Below, one piece after another: positions 12,756 through 25,300 of a stretch of 64,000 bases of DNA. Source of the stretch: Ciona intestinalis (lineage: Eukaryota; Chordata; Ascidiacea; Phlebobranchia; Cionidae); the NCBI RefSeq assembly GCF_000224145.3, contig NC_020167.2, positions 301,644-365,643 on the forward strand, written 5' to 3'. Each line of letters opens with the position of its first letter. Within the stretch, counting starts at the first letter, position 1. Made by a program: the position numbers and the translations under genes. Below the pieces are notes generated by a model. That model made no database searches and was not told the origin of the DNA. It saw nothing but the letters and a program-made list of their open reading frames with translations.

Positions 12756-13210
12756 TATAGGTTTCTGCGACACCGTTTCACTCCAGGCTTGTCGTAGCAA
12801 ACCCAAAGGCAGAATGATGGGAATTTGCGCTTAATGCTGCACAGAATACATGGGGTGCATTTTAGTAATCTAACCGTGTCGTTCGTGATCGTTGTTTTAC
12901 TGGTAACTTGTGTAATAACTGTAATAAACGATTGACGTTTGACACACGGCATTCTGATGCCTGACAATACATTTCGTGGGAAAAGGCAGACAATATCAAT
13001 ATATCGCTGAGGTCAGTTTTTTTTTGCTTTTTCTCTTTTTTCTTACTACTCTCTCACATATGTAACACGTTTTGCAGAGTCAAAACAAATACGGCGGTAT
13101 TTCTTGCAAGGCGTATGTAGCAACGTGCGTGACATTTTAGCTTGCTCGCCGCACATACACTACTGATTGGTATTTACGCTAAAATATTTTACAGTCTGTA
13201 TGGTTTGGCA

Positions 13211-16200
13211 ATGAATAATAAGCAAATAAGACGCAGAAATGTTTCTGCGAAACCCATTTCTGCAAACGAAAGCCCAAAAGTTAGTCATAGCAATAGCAAG
13301 CGCCGCATGTCACACAGTAATAGGTCATGTATCTTCAGTCTTCTATTTTGTTTCTGCGGGTGCATTCTCATTGCATTTGTTACTGGTTTGTTCATGTGTC
13401 CATTCGAAACCGTGATGAAAATTGAAGACATCGTTAACGTCCAGTTAAAGAATGCTTACGCAGTGAATTCTTTACTCTCGACAGGAAAAAAGTAAGACGG
13501 CAAATCGGCGATATACATTCTAAGTTTTAAACGCTTATACTTTTGTAAAGTAATCAACTCAGTTGACTAAAAATGCATTTTGCTTTCATATAGTACACCA
13601 CTGTAGGAAAAATGGATAACTTTACATGCTATTCCATATTTTCCATACGGTAAAAGAATAATATAAGTTTTCTTGTATACAGTACTAATACTAGTACCAA
13701 ATGGGGCGATAAAAGAAAATGACAACTTTTTTTACTTTTTACAAAATTTTTTACAAGTTTTTTCTTGTCGAATACAGTAAAAGTTTAATTTAAATAATGA
13801 AGAGAAGGCAATTAATGGCAAAGCGACAGTCATTAAAACTCACAGAACATGCGTTGTCTTACCCCAATCTACTCTATTTAGGCTCCACAACATTTTTCCT
13901 ACACCAGAATGCACCGTGGAAGGAAAAGACAAATTGTTATACGCTGGTTTGGCTGATGGTAGAGTTGTGTGCATCCATCCTTCAAATGATGGGGAGATTG
14001 GAGCAGGGAAAGTGGAAAATATTACCACTGGTGTTATACAAGGAGCTGTCAATACATATGATGCATGGGGACATGGACGGCCCTTTGGTAAGCTTTTATT
14101 TCGTAAACTTTACATAACTATGGGACAAAGGGTATAGCAACCCTGCTTTTAATTGACATTTTTACGCAAGCACTTATTACCCATAGCATGTTTTTCGACT
14201 GTCATTTTGCTGCTAATTCTCTTCTCTTTTCTGTTATAATTTATCTGATCTCCATTTCTGTATTTAAGGAACAAATTAAATTTATGTTGTGTAACTTATT
14301 TTAATATTTTGCTGTTGCATTTAATCTGTAAATTGTTTTGTTATTTAGATTTGTTTTTGCAACCTATTTTTTTTTAATTTATCCTAAATAAAAAAAATGT
14401 TTCTGAGGCTTAAAGGTATGATAATAGAAACAAGAGTAATAACTTATATGCGATGAAACCTCTATTTCAAACAATAATATGTATATTATATACAGCTTGT
14501 GTAATCTGCGTTTTTATGTACTCAGGACTAAGATTAGTGGGGGAAACTTTATATGTTGCTGATGCAATTTATGGGCTTTACATGGTGGATATTAAACTGA
14601 AAAAAATATCAATTCTGGTATCACCTGATGCAGTGGTACCAAACATTAATTTTGCCGATGACCTTGATATAACTACAGATGGAAATTTCATTTATTTTTC
14701 GGATGCAACTAAAAATCAGCTAACACACTATCACTTTGAAGTGTATAGTGGTAAGTGTCAGATTAATGTTGTGTAGTTTTATAACTTCTGTAAATTAAAT
14801 TTAGACTTAATTACGGGTTCCTCTAGACCAGTGGTTCTCAACCGCCGGTCCGCGTCAACTTTCCTGCTAATCCGCCAAATATATTACAATTTTATACCTC
14901 AATTGCAAAATGCAAGATGTTGAAGTCTTGTCCATTGAATATAGAAATAAACATCAACTTTTAAACTGATTTAAAACTTCGCCAGTTCCTTAATTTGCAG
15001 CACTGTGACGTAACATAAAGTTCATAGTCTACTTTGGACTTTACCGTTCGTCACAATGGTGCAAGTGTTGTGCCTAACTGTTTAAAACTAGGCTACAACA
15101 TTTTGGGTTTATTCCGCAAGCTTTAAAGGCCCGCAAGCTAATAAGGTTGGGAAAGACTGCTCTAGACCACTAAATAATAACACTTACTTGCAAATTACTT
15201 AAGACTTGCTTACTTCAATGGACTGTTTATAAGCTAAGAACAACAACAAATAAAGTGCACCCCGCTAAGTCCCGATAAACAGTTTGAAAAAGCTCATATA
15301 TCACAATTTCCTTTTCCAGAAACTTGTATTTAATACATCTTTCTACAGTTAACTGTTTTTTTGCTTAGGGATTTGTAGTGGCAGAATTTTTCGTTACAAT
15401 TTAATTTCGAAAAAGTTGGACATCGTGATTACCAATCTTTGTTTTGCAAATGGTGTTCAACTATCTAACAATGAACATCAGTTGGTTGTGACAGAAACAA
15501 ATCGCAACCGTATCACCTGGTATGATATCGAAACATGGAAACCATTACATGTAGTTAATCTACCATGTAAGTATTCTTGCTTTATTAAATGAGGTATTGT
15601 ACTATTGTCGTAAACCATTTAGAAGACTATTTAAAGTAGGTCCCTGGTTTTATTCTAAATAACTTAGGTAAGCTATGACACATTTAAGTAATAGTTAGTA
15701 TAAGATAGTTCACAGTTAATGCAACATAGTTCACAGAACTTCACAATCTACAAAACACAACATACTCTGACAAGTTGAATGAAAGATGGTTGATGTAGGC
15801 AAAAGGCACAGCGAAATAGAAATAACCTAATATAATAACACCAATCCTAAAATGTTATTGTGATTGTTTTACTTCTATATAAATTTAAAACATATAGTAC
15901 TGTGGGGTAAGATGGGACACTTTAAGCGCATAATATTCAAAACTTCAGATCGTGCTTTAAACAAATAGCAGCGGTTCATGGAAGACGAGAGGAGACGTTT
16001 TATAAAATTTTGAATGTTCTTTGTTTACTAGCAAAGGGGACAAGAAAAGAGAATGAAAAGGTGTCCCATCTTTCCCAACCCTACTATATTGTGCTTCCCT
16101 GTGCATACACAACACAGTTAGCCATACCAAAATGACTTCATTGCATTCTTCATGTCTTCTTAGCTCTTACACTACATTGTGTTCAGTTAAGCCCAACAAT

Positions 16201-17030
16201 GTCCGTATAACTGACAGAGGGACTTACCTCGTTGCTGGTTCTGGTCCGTTCCTACGACCTATGATTAAAAGTATTTTCTTCAATTTTCCTTTACTAAGAA
16301 AAAGCATAAGTGGCCTGTTATCTGTTCATGCATTAGACACGTAAGTTTGAGGAAATATTTGTAATAACATCATTTTTTTATTTATAATTGTTGCTTTTTT
16401 ATTTACAATGGTTTATATATTTTTTTTAAAGCTATATGGTTATTTTTAATTAATTAAATGGTAACATTACTGGACTACTAGAAATAATTTGGAAATAAGT
16501 ATGTAGTAGGGTGGGGGAAGACGGGACAGTGAGGAGACACCTATAGCACATAATATACAAATATCCTGTCGTGTTTTAAACAATTAACAACAGTATATAG
16601 AAGTCGTGAGGGTACGGTTTTATAATTCTTTGATTGTTTTTTGTTTGCTGCCAAATGGAACGAGAAAATGCAAAAGTGTCCCATCTTCCCCACCGTACTA
16701 TATTTATAAAAATGTATTTTTGCAATTTTATTTTTTCAGTTACCACACTTATTAGAAGATAATTTAATTGTTTACCTTTCAATTTGCTTTCAATAGCCTA
16801 CGTATGAAAAATAAATTGTTTTTTCCAATCATAATAGGCTGTATCAAGCTATGTATGATGAGAGTCATTGCTTTTTGGTTGAATTGAATGACTTTGGTGA
16901 GGTGGTCAATGTAATGCAAGGCACTGATGGGAAGTTAGCATATGCCATTGCAAGTGGTATTGAACTAAGTGATGGAAGAATAGCATTGGGAACATGGGCT
17001 GCAGATCATATGGCTATTATTGATAGATAA
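13211..17030 (+). CDS. APMAP-like: APMAP-like beta-propeller membrane protein, gene A (6 exons)
   Basis: Exons 13211-13491, 13882-14087, 14526-14750, 15369-15566, 16187-16340 and 16838-17030; phases agree and give 418 aa. It has a basic N-terminal tail with RR motifs, one transmembrane helix (about 39-62, IFSLLFCFCGCILIAFVTGL) and a six-bladed propeller of the strictosidine-synthase/APMAP type: LLYAGLADGRVV, GRPFG-LRL, LYVADAIYGLYMVD, IYFSDAT, FANGVQL, GTYLVAG. Human APMAP is a type II membrane glycoprotein with arylesterase activity; the substrate here is unknown. This is the most divergent of the six genes: MPDNVR reads KPNNVR and the NDL motif reads ADDL, both at positions that hold the metal in paraoxonases. 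Exon 2 nevertheless matches the other genes almost base for base. Confidence 0.88.
14829..15159 (+). mobile_element. hAT-type MITE with 8-bp target duplication
   Basis: It begins CAGTGGTTCTCAACC and ends GGTTGGGAAAGACTG, imperfect inverted ends of the hAT kind. CTCTAGAC flanks it on both sides (14821-14828 and 15160-15167), a perfect 8-bp target-site duplication. It sits in intron 3 of APMAP-like gene A. A related copy in reverse is at about 27478-27733. Confidence 0.9.
15899..16087 (+). mobile_element. MITE family A copy 3
   Basis: About 189 bp with ends GTACTGTGGGGTAAGATGGG and CCCATCTTTCCCAACCCTAC. It is in intron 4 of APMAP-like gene A. Confidence 0.85.
16504..16702 (+). mobile_element. 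MITE family A copy 4
   Basis: About 199 bp with ends GTAGGGTGGGGGAAGACGGG and GTCCCATCTTCCCCACCGTA. It carries a short inner repeat of the end (GGGACAGTGAGGAGACACC). It is in intron 5 of APMAP-like gene A. Confidence 0.85.
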
Positions 17031-17697
17031 ATTTAAACTATATTTTGAAAAAATCCTCCTTAAACTGATGTTTAGTTGTATATTTTATTACAACTGTTAT
17101 GAAACTTAAAAATAGCATTGGGAACAGGCAATGCCCATATTCTTACAGCAAGACTCTTGCTATTAATGGTATATCAATTTAAACTAATATTTTTAGCATA
17201 ATTGCTGCACTGTTGTTCAGTTAGCATTTTTTCGCAATTGGTTAGAATTTTAAGAAAAGCATTTGGAAACTTACTCTGTCTATAGCCTTCAGTTATTATT
17301 CCTTTAAATGTAAATTATAATTGTGCAACAGAAATTTATTTAATACTGCTTTGGTATTCTTTTGAAGCATCAATATATAATCACGTACATTGGTATTCTT
17401 TGTGTATCTTAATATATATTTTTTTGTTTATGTTTTTTTACTTTGTCCTTTTAGTTTTATAATTTAATATATATAACATATGTATATATAACATATGTAT
17501 ATGTCAAATTTACTGCGTTTTGTTCATCTGTTTCAAGTTGTGTTTAATGTTCAATTGCTGTGCGCTTATTTTTTCCTGCAGCCCTAGGATGGTAATCACT
17601 GTTTAAAACATATTATTAATGCAAACAAACTATTAATTACCCATCTTTGCAGCAGTAGGTGCTAAACAGAATATTTGGTTAAGAAATAAAATTTGGG
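17031..17697. other. Intergenic region between APMAP-like genes A and B
   Basis: AT-rich, with a short direct repeat of ATATATAACATATGTAT near 17468-17503. It should contain the 3' UTR of gene A and the promoter of gene B. The last 60 bp before the B start codon (…GGTTAAGAAATAAAATTTGGG) closely match the DNA before gene C, as expected of a duplicated promoter. Confidence 0.6.
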
Positions 17698-20600
17698 ATG
17701 GAGAACTCAGAAGTTCGGCAACGGAAAATTGGCAAAAAGAAACAGACTACAAGAGAATCAACAACAAAACAAGAAAAACCTCCACGAAGCATCTGTTGGT
17801 TGATATTTTGTGTTATAGTGTCCACTGTACTTGTGCTATTGCTTATCGGATACATTAACTCACCTGTGAAAGCTGTTGCTATTAAAGATTATGTGCATGT
17901 ACCATTGACAGGGAAGTTTAGCATCAACTACAAGCTTACTAAAGGAAAAAGGTAGGAAAATCACAAATATATTGAATTATATAATATTTGTTTCATTTAC
18001 TAATGTTGTCAGTGATCATTCATTGATCAACATGAAATGCAGCAATTTTGGGCCAACTCTGGCCTAAATTTCAGATCCCATGACGTGGCATGCTACAGTA
18101 CCTCACTTCACCCACATAAAAAGTACATTAATTGTTTAACATGGGCTTCTAAAATGCTGATGCATTTATTTTCTAAAATTTATTTTTTTGGACAACCACA
18201 TAACTCTGGCTCTAGTTCCACTTACTAGAATAGCGAGTTTCGGAAGCTGACAGATCCAGCTACTAACCCCAACCCCTTATCCTTTTACGTAAAGCTACCT
18301 GGTCATTTGCGAGCCCAAGCATCTCCTTTTTAGATGTTTTGCACTCTAGTGCTAAGAGTTGGGCCAAGCCTGCATGCTATAATGTTGCACGCAGGAGGGA
18401 AAAATATTATAAACAAAAAGCTTGAAGCAAATAAAGATAAAGAGAATAGTTCTAACTTACAAGACGGATAAACCCTGCACCCCTATGTTACCCACTATAA
18501 GGCTTATAGTTTATGTAGGATTTATATTGCAAAAAAAAAAAAAAAAATGCTGATGCATGTTTATGACTGATCCGGAACGCTGACAAAGTGGTTAGCGCGC
18601 CTGCCTGTAACCCACATGGGTTCACGGCTCGATGTTGCTACAATTGTCGGATGTCACAAATTTATGCTGCTATTGTGTTGAATGTTTTATTATCTATATA
18701 TTTCGTGCGAGTTGGTTTCTGGGTCGTTCTATAGACTTATCTGGAACGATAATTAGGTATCGGGGAAGTCGTGGAACGTAACTGCAAGGTCTGGAGCCAG
18801 ACAAAACATTCCTGCTGTTACATATCCAGACGCTGCAGTTCCTGCTCTTTCTTCGTTTGTATGTTTTTGCGCCTTTTTTACTGAGGTTGATTTGTTTGTA
18901 ACAAAAGGTTATCTTTTTCTTCAGAATTCATGGCCTACCTGGCCCTGAATCTATAGCAGAAGGTGGTGATGGTAAACTATACACTGGTTTGGCTGATGGT
19001 AGAGTTGTGTGCATCCATCCTTCAAATGATGGTGAGATTGGAGCAGGGAAAGTGGAAAATATTACCACTGGTGTGATAGAAGGAGCTTCGACCACTGATG
19101 ATGCACTTAATATAGGAAGACCACTAGGTAAGATTTCGTTTCATTTGCGTCTTAAAAGCATTTTAAAAATTATGGTACTTGTTGTATAAGTGGGAAATCC
19201 ACATTGCATTGCTGATACCCATAGGAGATTTTTTTATGAAGCATTCAAACTGTTATTGCTACTCTATAAATGCTTATGAAACAATAGTAATGTTTATTAG
19301 AAGGCAGTTCTTGGTGCTTTAGCATTCCACTTAAATGCAATATTATGTTACAAAGAATAATATATTTAGTAGGTTACAACAATTAATATATTTAATATAT
19401 TATCACAATTAACAATTTTATAATGAACCAACTGTATTCTAAGTTCCAGGTCCCATGACGTGCTGTCTCACCCACATAGTATACCAATGTGTTTTGTTAA
19501 CATTTATTAACAAGTAATATTTTAGTTTGCAAAACCACTTTGGTAATGTTTAAGTCTTTGATACTTTGCAGGCATTCGCTTAGATGGAAACACATTATAC
19601 GTGATGGATGCAGTGTATGGTTTTTACAGCATTGATCTCTCCACAAAGAAAGTTACTTTGCTTGTAACGCCTAATGCAGTAGAACCAGCAATGAAACTTC
19701 CCAATGACTTAGCTTTTACCTCCGATGGGAAAACAGTTTATTTTACCGATATCACATCTCAGGCTTCAATATTACAAGCTGGGTATATAGCTTTAACAAG
19801 TAAGTCAAATAAAAGCAACTTATTTATGTTGACGTGGCAGACCTCTATCGTAAATTTTAGGTCCATAGAGCATCGTGCTACACGTTCTCACCCCTGTAGA
19901 ATATATTAGAATCCTTGAAGTGTAGGACAACAGCAGTCGATATAACACGGATGTTCTGTTTTATACAACTCATGCCCGCTTACGGTTGTGAAATTATGTT
20001 TTGGGGATTTTTTAAAAACTTTTGTCAATTTATACGACCCAAAAGCGGCTACTAGGTTGGAGCAATTGTCGTTAAGATTCATGTCCAAGCCCACAATAAT
20101 GGCAGCAGAAAGTCTTGGACTTACACCATCAGGTAAAGTAATCACAAAATAAAAAAGTAATCACAAAGTACATGAGCCAAAACTAGTAAGCACGCATGAG
20201 GTATATTAAATGCCATCCAAGTTTCATAGCACCAGGATAACAATGTTTAGGTATTGAAAAGTTACTTGTATTGTATTACTAGATCTTTGATCATGTTTCT
20301 AGAGTTTAGAAATTTGAATTCTAACTCATTTGTCGTTTAATCATTCACCAGGTGTATGCAGTGGTCGGGTTATAAAATATGACATTTCAACCAAAAAGGT
20401 TACCGTGGTATTGAAGGATCTATGTGGGGCTAATGGTATACAACTTACAAAGGATGACAAGTCTGTTATTGTGTGTGAGTTTAACCACCATAGATGCAAA
20501 TGGTTTGATGTGAAAACCTGGGAACAGAAACATGTTCTTCATTTACCAGGTATTTTTCTCATTTATGATTTTTTTAAAATTTGGCGTATGTAAAGCGTTG

Positions 20601-21650
20601 TGTTTGCTAATAGCGTTAACAGGTCTATAGTGTATACTTAATGCTAAAGGTTATATTCTAGTGATGCATATTAAGTTTATCTTTCAGTGATGCACAATAA
20701 TGTTATCTACCATGGATGCACATTAAATTTATATTCCAGTGATGCATATTAAGTTTATCTTCCAGTGATACACAATAAGTTTATCTTACAGTGATGCACA
20801 AAAAGATTTATCTTTTAGTGATGCACAACAATTTTGTTTTTCAGTGATGCCAGACAATGTTCGGAAGAGCCACTATGGAACATATTGGATTACTGGGACA
20901 CACATAGACAGAGTTCCATATTATATTGCTGCGATTTTGCGAAACATTCCTTTTTTTAGGCAATCCATGCTTGGTCTGATTTCACCTGATCTTGCAATGA
21001 GGTTAGTTTGATTCACAGCTTTCTAAACTTTGTTGCTTTTAATCTCACCTGGTTTTAAATACCATTTTTTAAATTTTCCATACTCATTTACAGTTATTAG
21101 TATAACATGTATTACTTGTCCAAAATTGGTATACTCTTGGTAACAACTTAAGTTAGTTACTTTGTATTTTTATACTTTCCTATTCTTGCAATTGTAGCAG
21201 TCAGATTTAAATCTTAACAATATTGGTCTAATGGCTTTAGCTAATGACACAGTAAAACAGGCTATAAAAAGTATTTTAAAGTTTTCGACATTTTTTGGCA
21301 TAAAAATTTGGTAATGTATAGCTGACAATTCAAAAAAAGATATAAGCATTCATGTTTCTGTTGCAATATTACTGAAAATAAAATCAGGTAATGACAATTT
21401 AAAAAAATATGTTAAAATTGGCAACACAAATTTTAAATTTTTTTTTAGGTTTTTTGCAGCTTTTGTAAACACTGAATACGGCATGTTGATTGAAGTAAAT
21501 GATAAGGCAGAAGTAATTCAAGTATTACAAGATCCTGACGCACAACTCTGTCTTGGTTTATCGCAAGCCACTAATCTTAGTGATGGAAGAATCGCTCTCG
21601 GAAGTTACTTTGCCCCATATTTGGCAATTCTAGATAAACCAGAGAAATAA
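17698..21650 (+). CDS. APMAP-like: APMAP-like beta-propeller membrane protein, gene B (6 exons)
   Basis: Exons 17698-17951, 18925-19127, 19572-19799, 20352-20549, 20845-21001 and 21449-21650 join in phase to 413 aa. It has a basic cytosolic tail, a transmembrane helix (about 31-53, ICWLIFCVIVSTVLVLLLIG), then the propeller: LPGPESIAEGGDGKLYTG, LYVMDAVYGFY, LPNDLAF, VYFTDI, CSGRVIKYD, GANGIQL, MPDNVR and GTYWITG. All the positions that match paraoxonase calcium ligands keep their usual residue (E of GPES, N of PNDL, N of ANG, D-N of PDN). An Asn-Ile-Thr glycosylation sequon lies in exon 2. An AATAAA follows the stop at 21657-21662. Exons 1 and 3-6 are close to gene C, so the two are recent duplicates. 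Confidence 0.92.
18540..18650 (+). mobile_element. 5' fragment of tRNA-derived SINE
   Basis: Following a poly-A run, AAAGTGGTTAGCGCGCCTGC (A-box side) and GGGTTCACGGCTCGATGTTG (B-box side) match the head of the SINE. It is in intron 1 of APMAP-like gene B. Confidence 0.65.
20659..20850 (+). repeat. 26-bp tandem repeat of the exon-5 3' splice site (gene B)
   Basis: Eight units start at 20661, 20687, 20713, 20739, 20765, 20791, 20818 and 20844. Each reads roughly GTGATGCACAATAAGTTTAT followed by CTTYCA. The last one is the true acceptor TTTTTCAG and the first bases of exon 5 (TGATGCCAGAC). Most units carry a pyrimidine run and AG-TGATGC, so each looks like a copy of the acceptor. Gene C has only one such unit at the same place. 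Confidence 0.9.
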
Positions 21651-22048
21651 TATAACAATAAAAGTTTTAACTTTTAATATTTACAAAAGACACAAACATA
21701 TTATTTTGAAATTTTAACATATTGCAACTATTTTTAGATTGTTATAATTTTTAATCCAAAAATGAGTGTAGATGTAGTATGCCTTTAAATTTCTCATTGT
21801 TTGTTCCATTTGCCTTATATTTTATCCTTAACTTATGCAACATTTTATAAATTTTAATTCTGTTTTATATTACTAAATCCTCAATGTTCTTTTCTAATGT
21901 ACCTCTATAATTTTTGTGTTAATATTTTTTTAATATTACTACTTCAAAATATTAATTTGTAAACTAATCTTTTTCCCTTTAATCTACACCTCAAGATACC
22001 TATGTAGTTTGCTTGCATTTTTGTTTCTATTTTAATCAATTTTAACAA
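21651..22048. other. Intergenic DNA duplicated upstream of APMAP-like gene D
   Basis: From about 21730 this DNA is nearly identical to 25685-25989, the 5' flank of gene D (shared AACTTATGCAACATTTTATA and CACCTCAAGATACCTATGTA). It is therefore a second copy of the D promoter region. Confidence 0.85.
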
Positions 22049-22155
22049 TGATGGAATCTAGTACAAGAAGTAGAAAAAAAGTAAATGAAAATTCACCAAC
22101 AAGCAATAATCCAACGAGACAAGAAATTCAACCCAAACGTTTGTGGCTGAACTAA
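22049..22155 (+). pseudogene. Relict first exon of a gene-D-type APMAP-like gene
   Basis: The frame opens ATGATGGAATCTAG and reads KKVNENSPTSNNPTRQE and PKRLWLN, nearly the same as exon 1 of gene D (25990-26096). It then runs at once into a TAA stop where D continues into its transmembrane segment. There is no exon 2 after it; gene C starts 170 bp on. It is a leftover of a tandem duplication, with its break close to 22155. Confidence 0.9.
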
Positions 22156-22322
22156 TTATTACCTGACCTATACCCGCAATATCATCAATGAATCCGTAAC
22201 TCAACTGTGACAACCTTTGTTGAATGATTCTAATGGTATTTCAATTGCTTTGTACTAATTTTTGCCAAATTTCTTATAATGCAACAGGGGTAGGTGTGTT
22301 GGGTTAGAAGATAAAATTTGGG

Positions 22323-25300
22323 ATGAAGAACTCAGAAGTTCGGCAACGGAAGTTTGGCAAAAAGAAAGCGACTGAAACAGAATCAACAACAAAACAAGAA
22401 AAACCTCAACGTAGCATCTGTTGGTTGATATTTTGTGTAATAGTGTCCACTGTACTTGTGCTATTGCTTATCGGATACATTAACTCACCTGTGAAAGCTG
22501 TTGCCATCAAAGATTATGTGCATGTACCATTGACAGGGAAGTTTAGCATCAACTACAAGCTTACTAAAGGAAAAAGGTAAATATATCATTTAGTATACCG
22601 CTATGCCACAGTGGTTAGAACATTTGACTCTAGCTTAGATGATACAGGTTCAAGGCTCCACGCTACCACTGTTGTAGGCTCATGGCTTTTAGGCAAGAGT
22701 TTGTGTTTGTTTTTCAGAGTTCCACTAACAGGTCCCGAATCTATAGCAGAAGGTGGTGATGGTAAACTATACACTGGTTTGGCTGATGGTAGAGTTGTGT
22801 GCATCCATCCTTCAAATGATGGTGAGATTGGAGCGGGGAAAGTGGAAAATATTACCACTGGTGTGATAGAAGGAGCTTTTGCTATTTACAATAATGCAGG
22901 CCATGGAAGACCACTTGGTGAGATCATTCAGAAATTGAATCACTTTATAGCCTAGTGATGTAGGTTAAACTTTGGATCTTAAAACGTGGCACAGTGCTTG
23001 GCATGTTTTTATGTAACCTAGTGGTTACTGGTTCAAGGCTCGTGGCTGCTACCAGTATGTCTTTGGGAAAGACACTTGGGGGAAATAGCTTTAATCTAGG
23101 GTTTCTTAAAGGTTGTCTAAATTGTCAGCTATGCGGTAAAAAAAAGTAAAAAAACAATCCAAAAAAATAACCACACACAAAACGACATACGCCACACACC
23201 TCCTGCCGGCTAAACATTTTAAACCTTTTGCCTCCTGCTTATATTGCAGGTGTTCTCGTAAAAGGAAACACATTATATGTGATGGATGCAGTCTATGGTT
23301 TTTACGGCATTGATCTCTCCACTAAGAAAATTACTTTGCTTGTAACGCCTAATGCAGTAGAACCAGCAATGAAATTTCCAGATGACCTTACTATTACTGC
23401 TGATGGAAAAACTGTTTATTTTACCGACCTTGCAGTATATCCAATGTCAAAAATGGGTTATTCAGTGTTCTCAGGTGCGTAGCATAGGTGTCATATTTTT
23501 GAATGTTTAAAAAATTGTTGATAAAATCGGTAAAATGCAATTTAACGCATAGTTGTCAAACAGGGATCCTCATTGGTTATTGTGGTGAATTCATTATACT
23601 TTGGCTTTGCTTGTTTGTATAAACACCTAACAGCAAGGTGTTTGTGTATAGAGGGTATGTACGTTATAATCTGTAGTTTTAACATGTTGGTTAACTTGTT
23701 GTGTGGGCCTGTAGTAGGTGTTAGAAAAAAATAAGATTTTTACAGTAAAGTCTGGATCTTTAAGCTGTTTCGACAGTTTGAGCCAAATTGGGCCTAAATC
23801 GCAGGTCCTTGAGCAAGACACTTAACGGCAATTGCTCCAACCCAGTGGTCACTAATGGGTTGTCCGAATTATCAGCCATATATAAAAATGAAAAAAAAAA
23901 TGAAAAAAAAAATTATCACTCACAAAGTAACATACTTGGTAACTCGTAAGCTGGCGCGAGTTGCACACCCGTGTTATAACGACTTTCGTTTTTCGGCCAC
24001 ACGAGGATAAAGTAAGTTACATTTATTCATTCATACATTCAACGTTTGGATTAGACAATTGACGGTAACTTTTAACTAATCGTTAAACATTGACCAGGTT
24101 TATGCAGTGGTCGTGTTATAAAATATGACATTCCAACCAAAAAGGTTACCGTGGTATTGAAAGATCTATGTGGGGCTAATGGTATACAACTTACAAAGGA
24201 TGACAAATCTGTTATTGTGTGTGAAATAAATCATTATAGATGCAAATGGTTTGATGTGAAAACATGGGAAGAAATTCGAGTGCTAAATTTACCAGGTATT
24301 TAAGTTTCTTTCAATTTAATTAGATTTTAACGGCCAATTTTTCAACTGGCGCCTTTTTTTCACACCTTTTATCCATAGTGTGTTTTTATCGACTTCCTTT
24401 TTTCTTCTCTTCGTTGTTATAATATCGGTATCTTTGTTTTCAAAGAGTTAAATATACATTTATGTCATTTTATATATATATATATATATATATCTGACAC
24501 TAAATGTATCTGTATTTTTGTTATTCCTACGATTTGTTTATCTACTTATTTAACTAGTGCCTTTAAATTTAAACTTTACTGTTCAATATTCAGCAGTGCT
24601 GCACAACAATTTTTTTCCCAGTGATGCCAGATAATGTCCGGATGAGCAACCATGAAACATACTGGATTACTGGGGGTCATGTGAACAAACTTCCCACTTT
24701 TTTATCAACAATTTCGCAAAAAGTTCCTTTCTTTAGGCAATCCTTGCTTGGTTTGCTTACACCTGACCTTCAAATGATGTATGTATAACTATGATGTATA
24801 TGGTGCATGGTATGTAAACCTATTGTGAGGATTTTGCATGGGTTGCAGCAACCCCTGGATTTTCCATTGTGTAAAAGCGGTTAGTCCTTAAAGTATTATG
24901 AAAAATTCAAACTTGCTTACACACGTTTAATGCCACATCATAATTATGCTTTTGATTTTTGCCCATGTTAGTACTTTTGTGCAATATAGGATGCTTCTGA
25001 TTGATATCATAGCAGCCCAATGAAATCGGTTGATTCATTATTAAACGCTAGCCACAAAGATGTACCAGCGCCGTGGCAAAGTGGTCAGCGCGCCTGCCTG
25101 TAACCAAGAAGTACTGGGTTCGAGGCTTGACGTTGCTACCATTGTTGGCGTGTGTGCCTTGGGCAAGACACTTAGCGGCAATTGCTCCAACCCAGTGGTC
25201 ACTAATGGGTTTGTTAAATTATCAGCCATACATAAAAAGAAGAAAAAAGGGCCCACAAAAATATTTATCCACAAAGTAATAATATATGGTAACTTGTAAG

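Noticed and set aside
12698..12967. 89-codon minus-strand frame
   Set aside because: Its 3' part is the end of a MITE, the rest has no family features and no splice partner was found.
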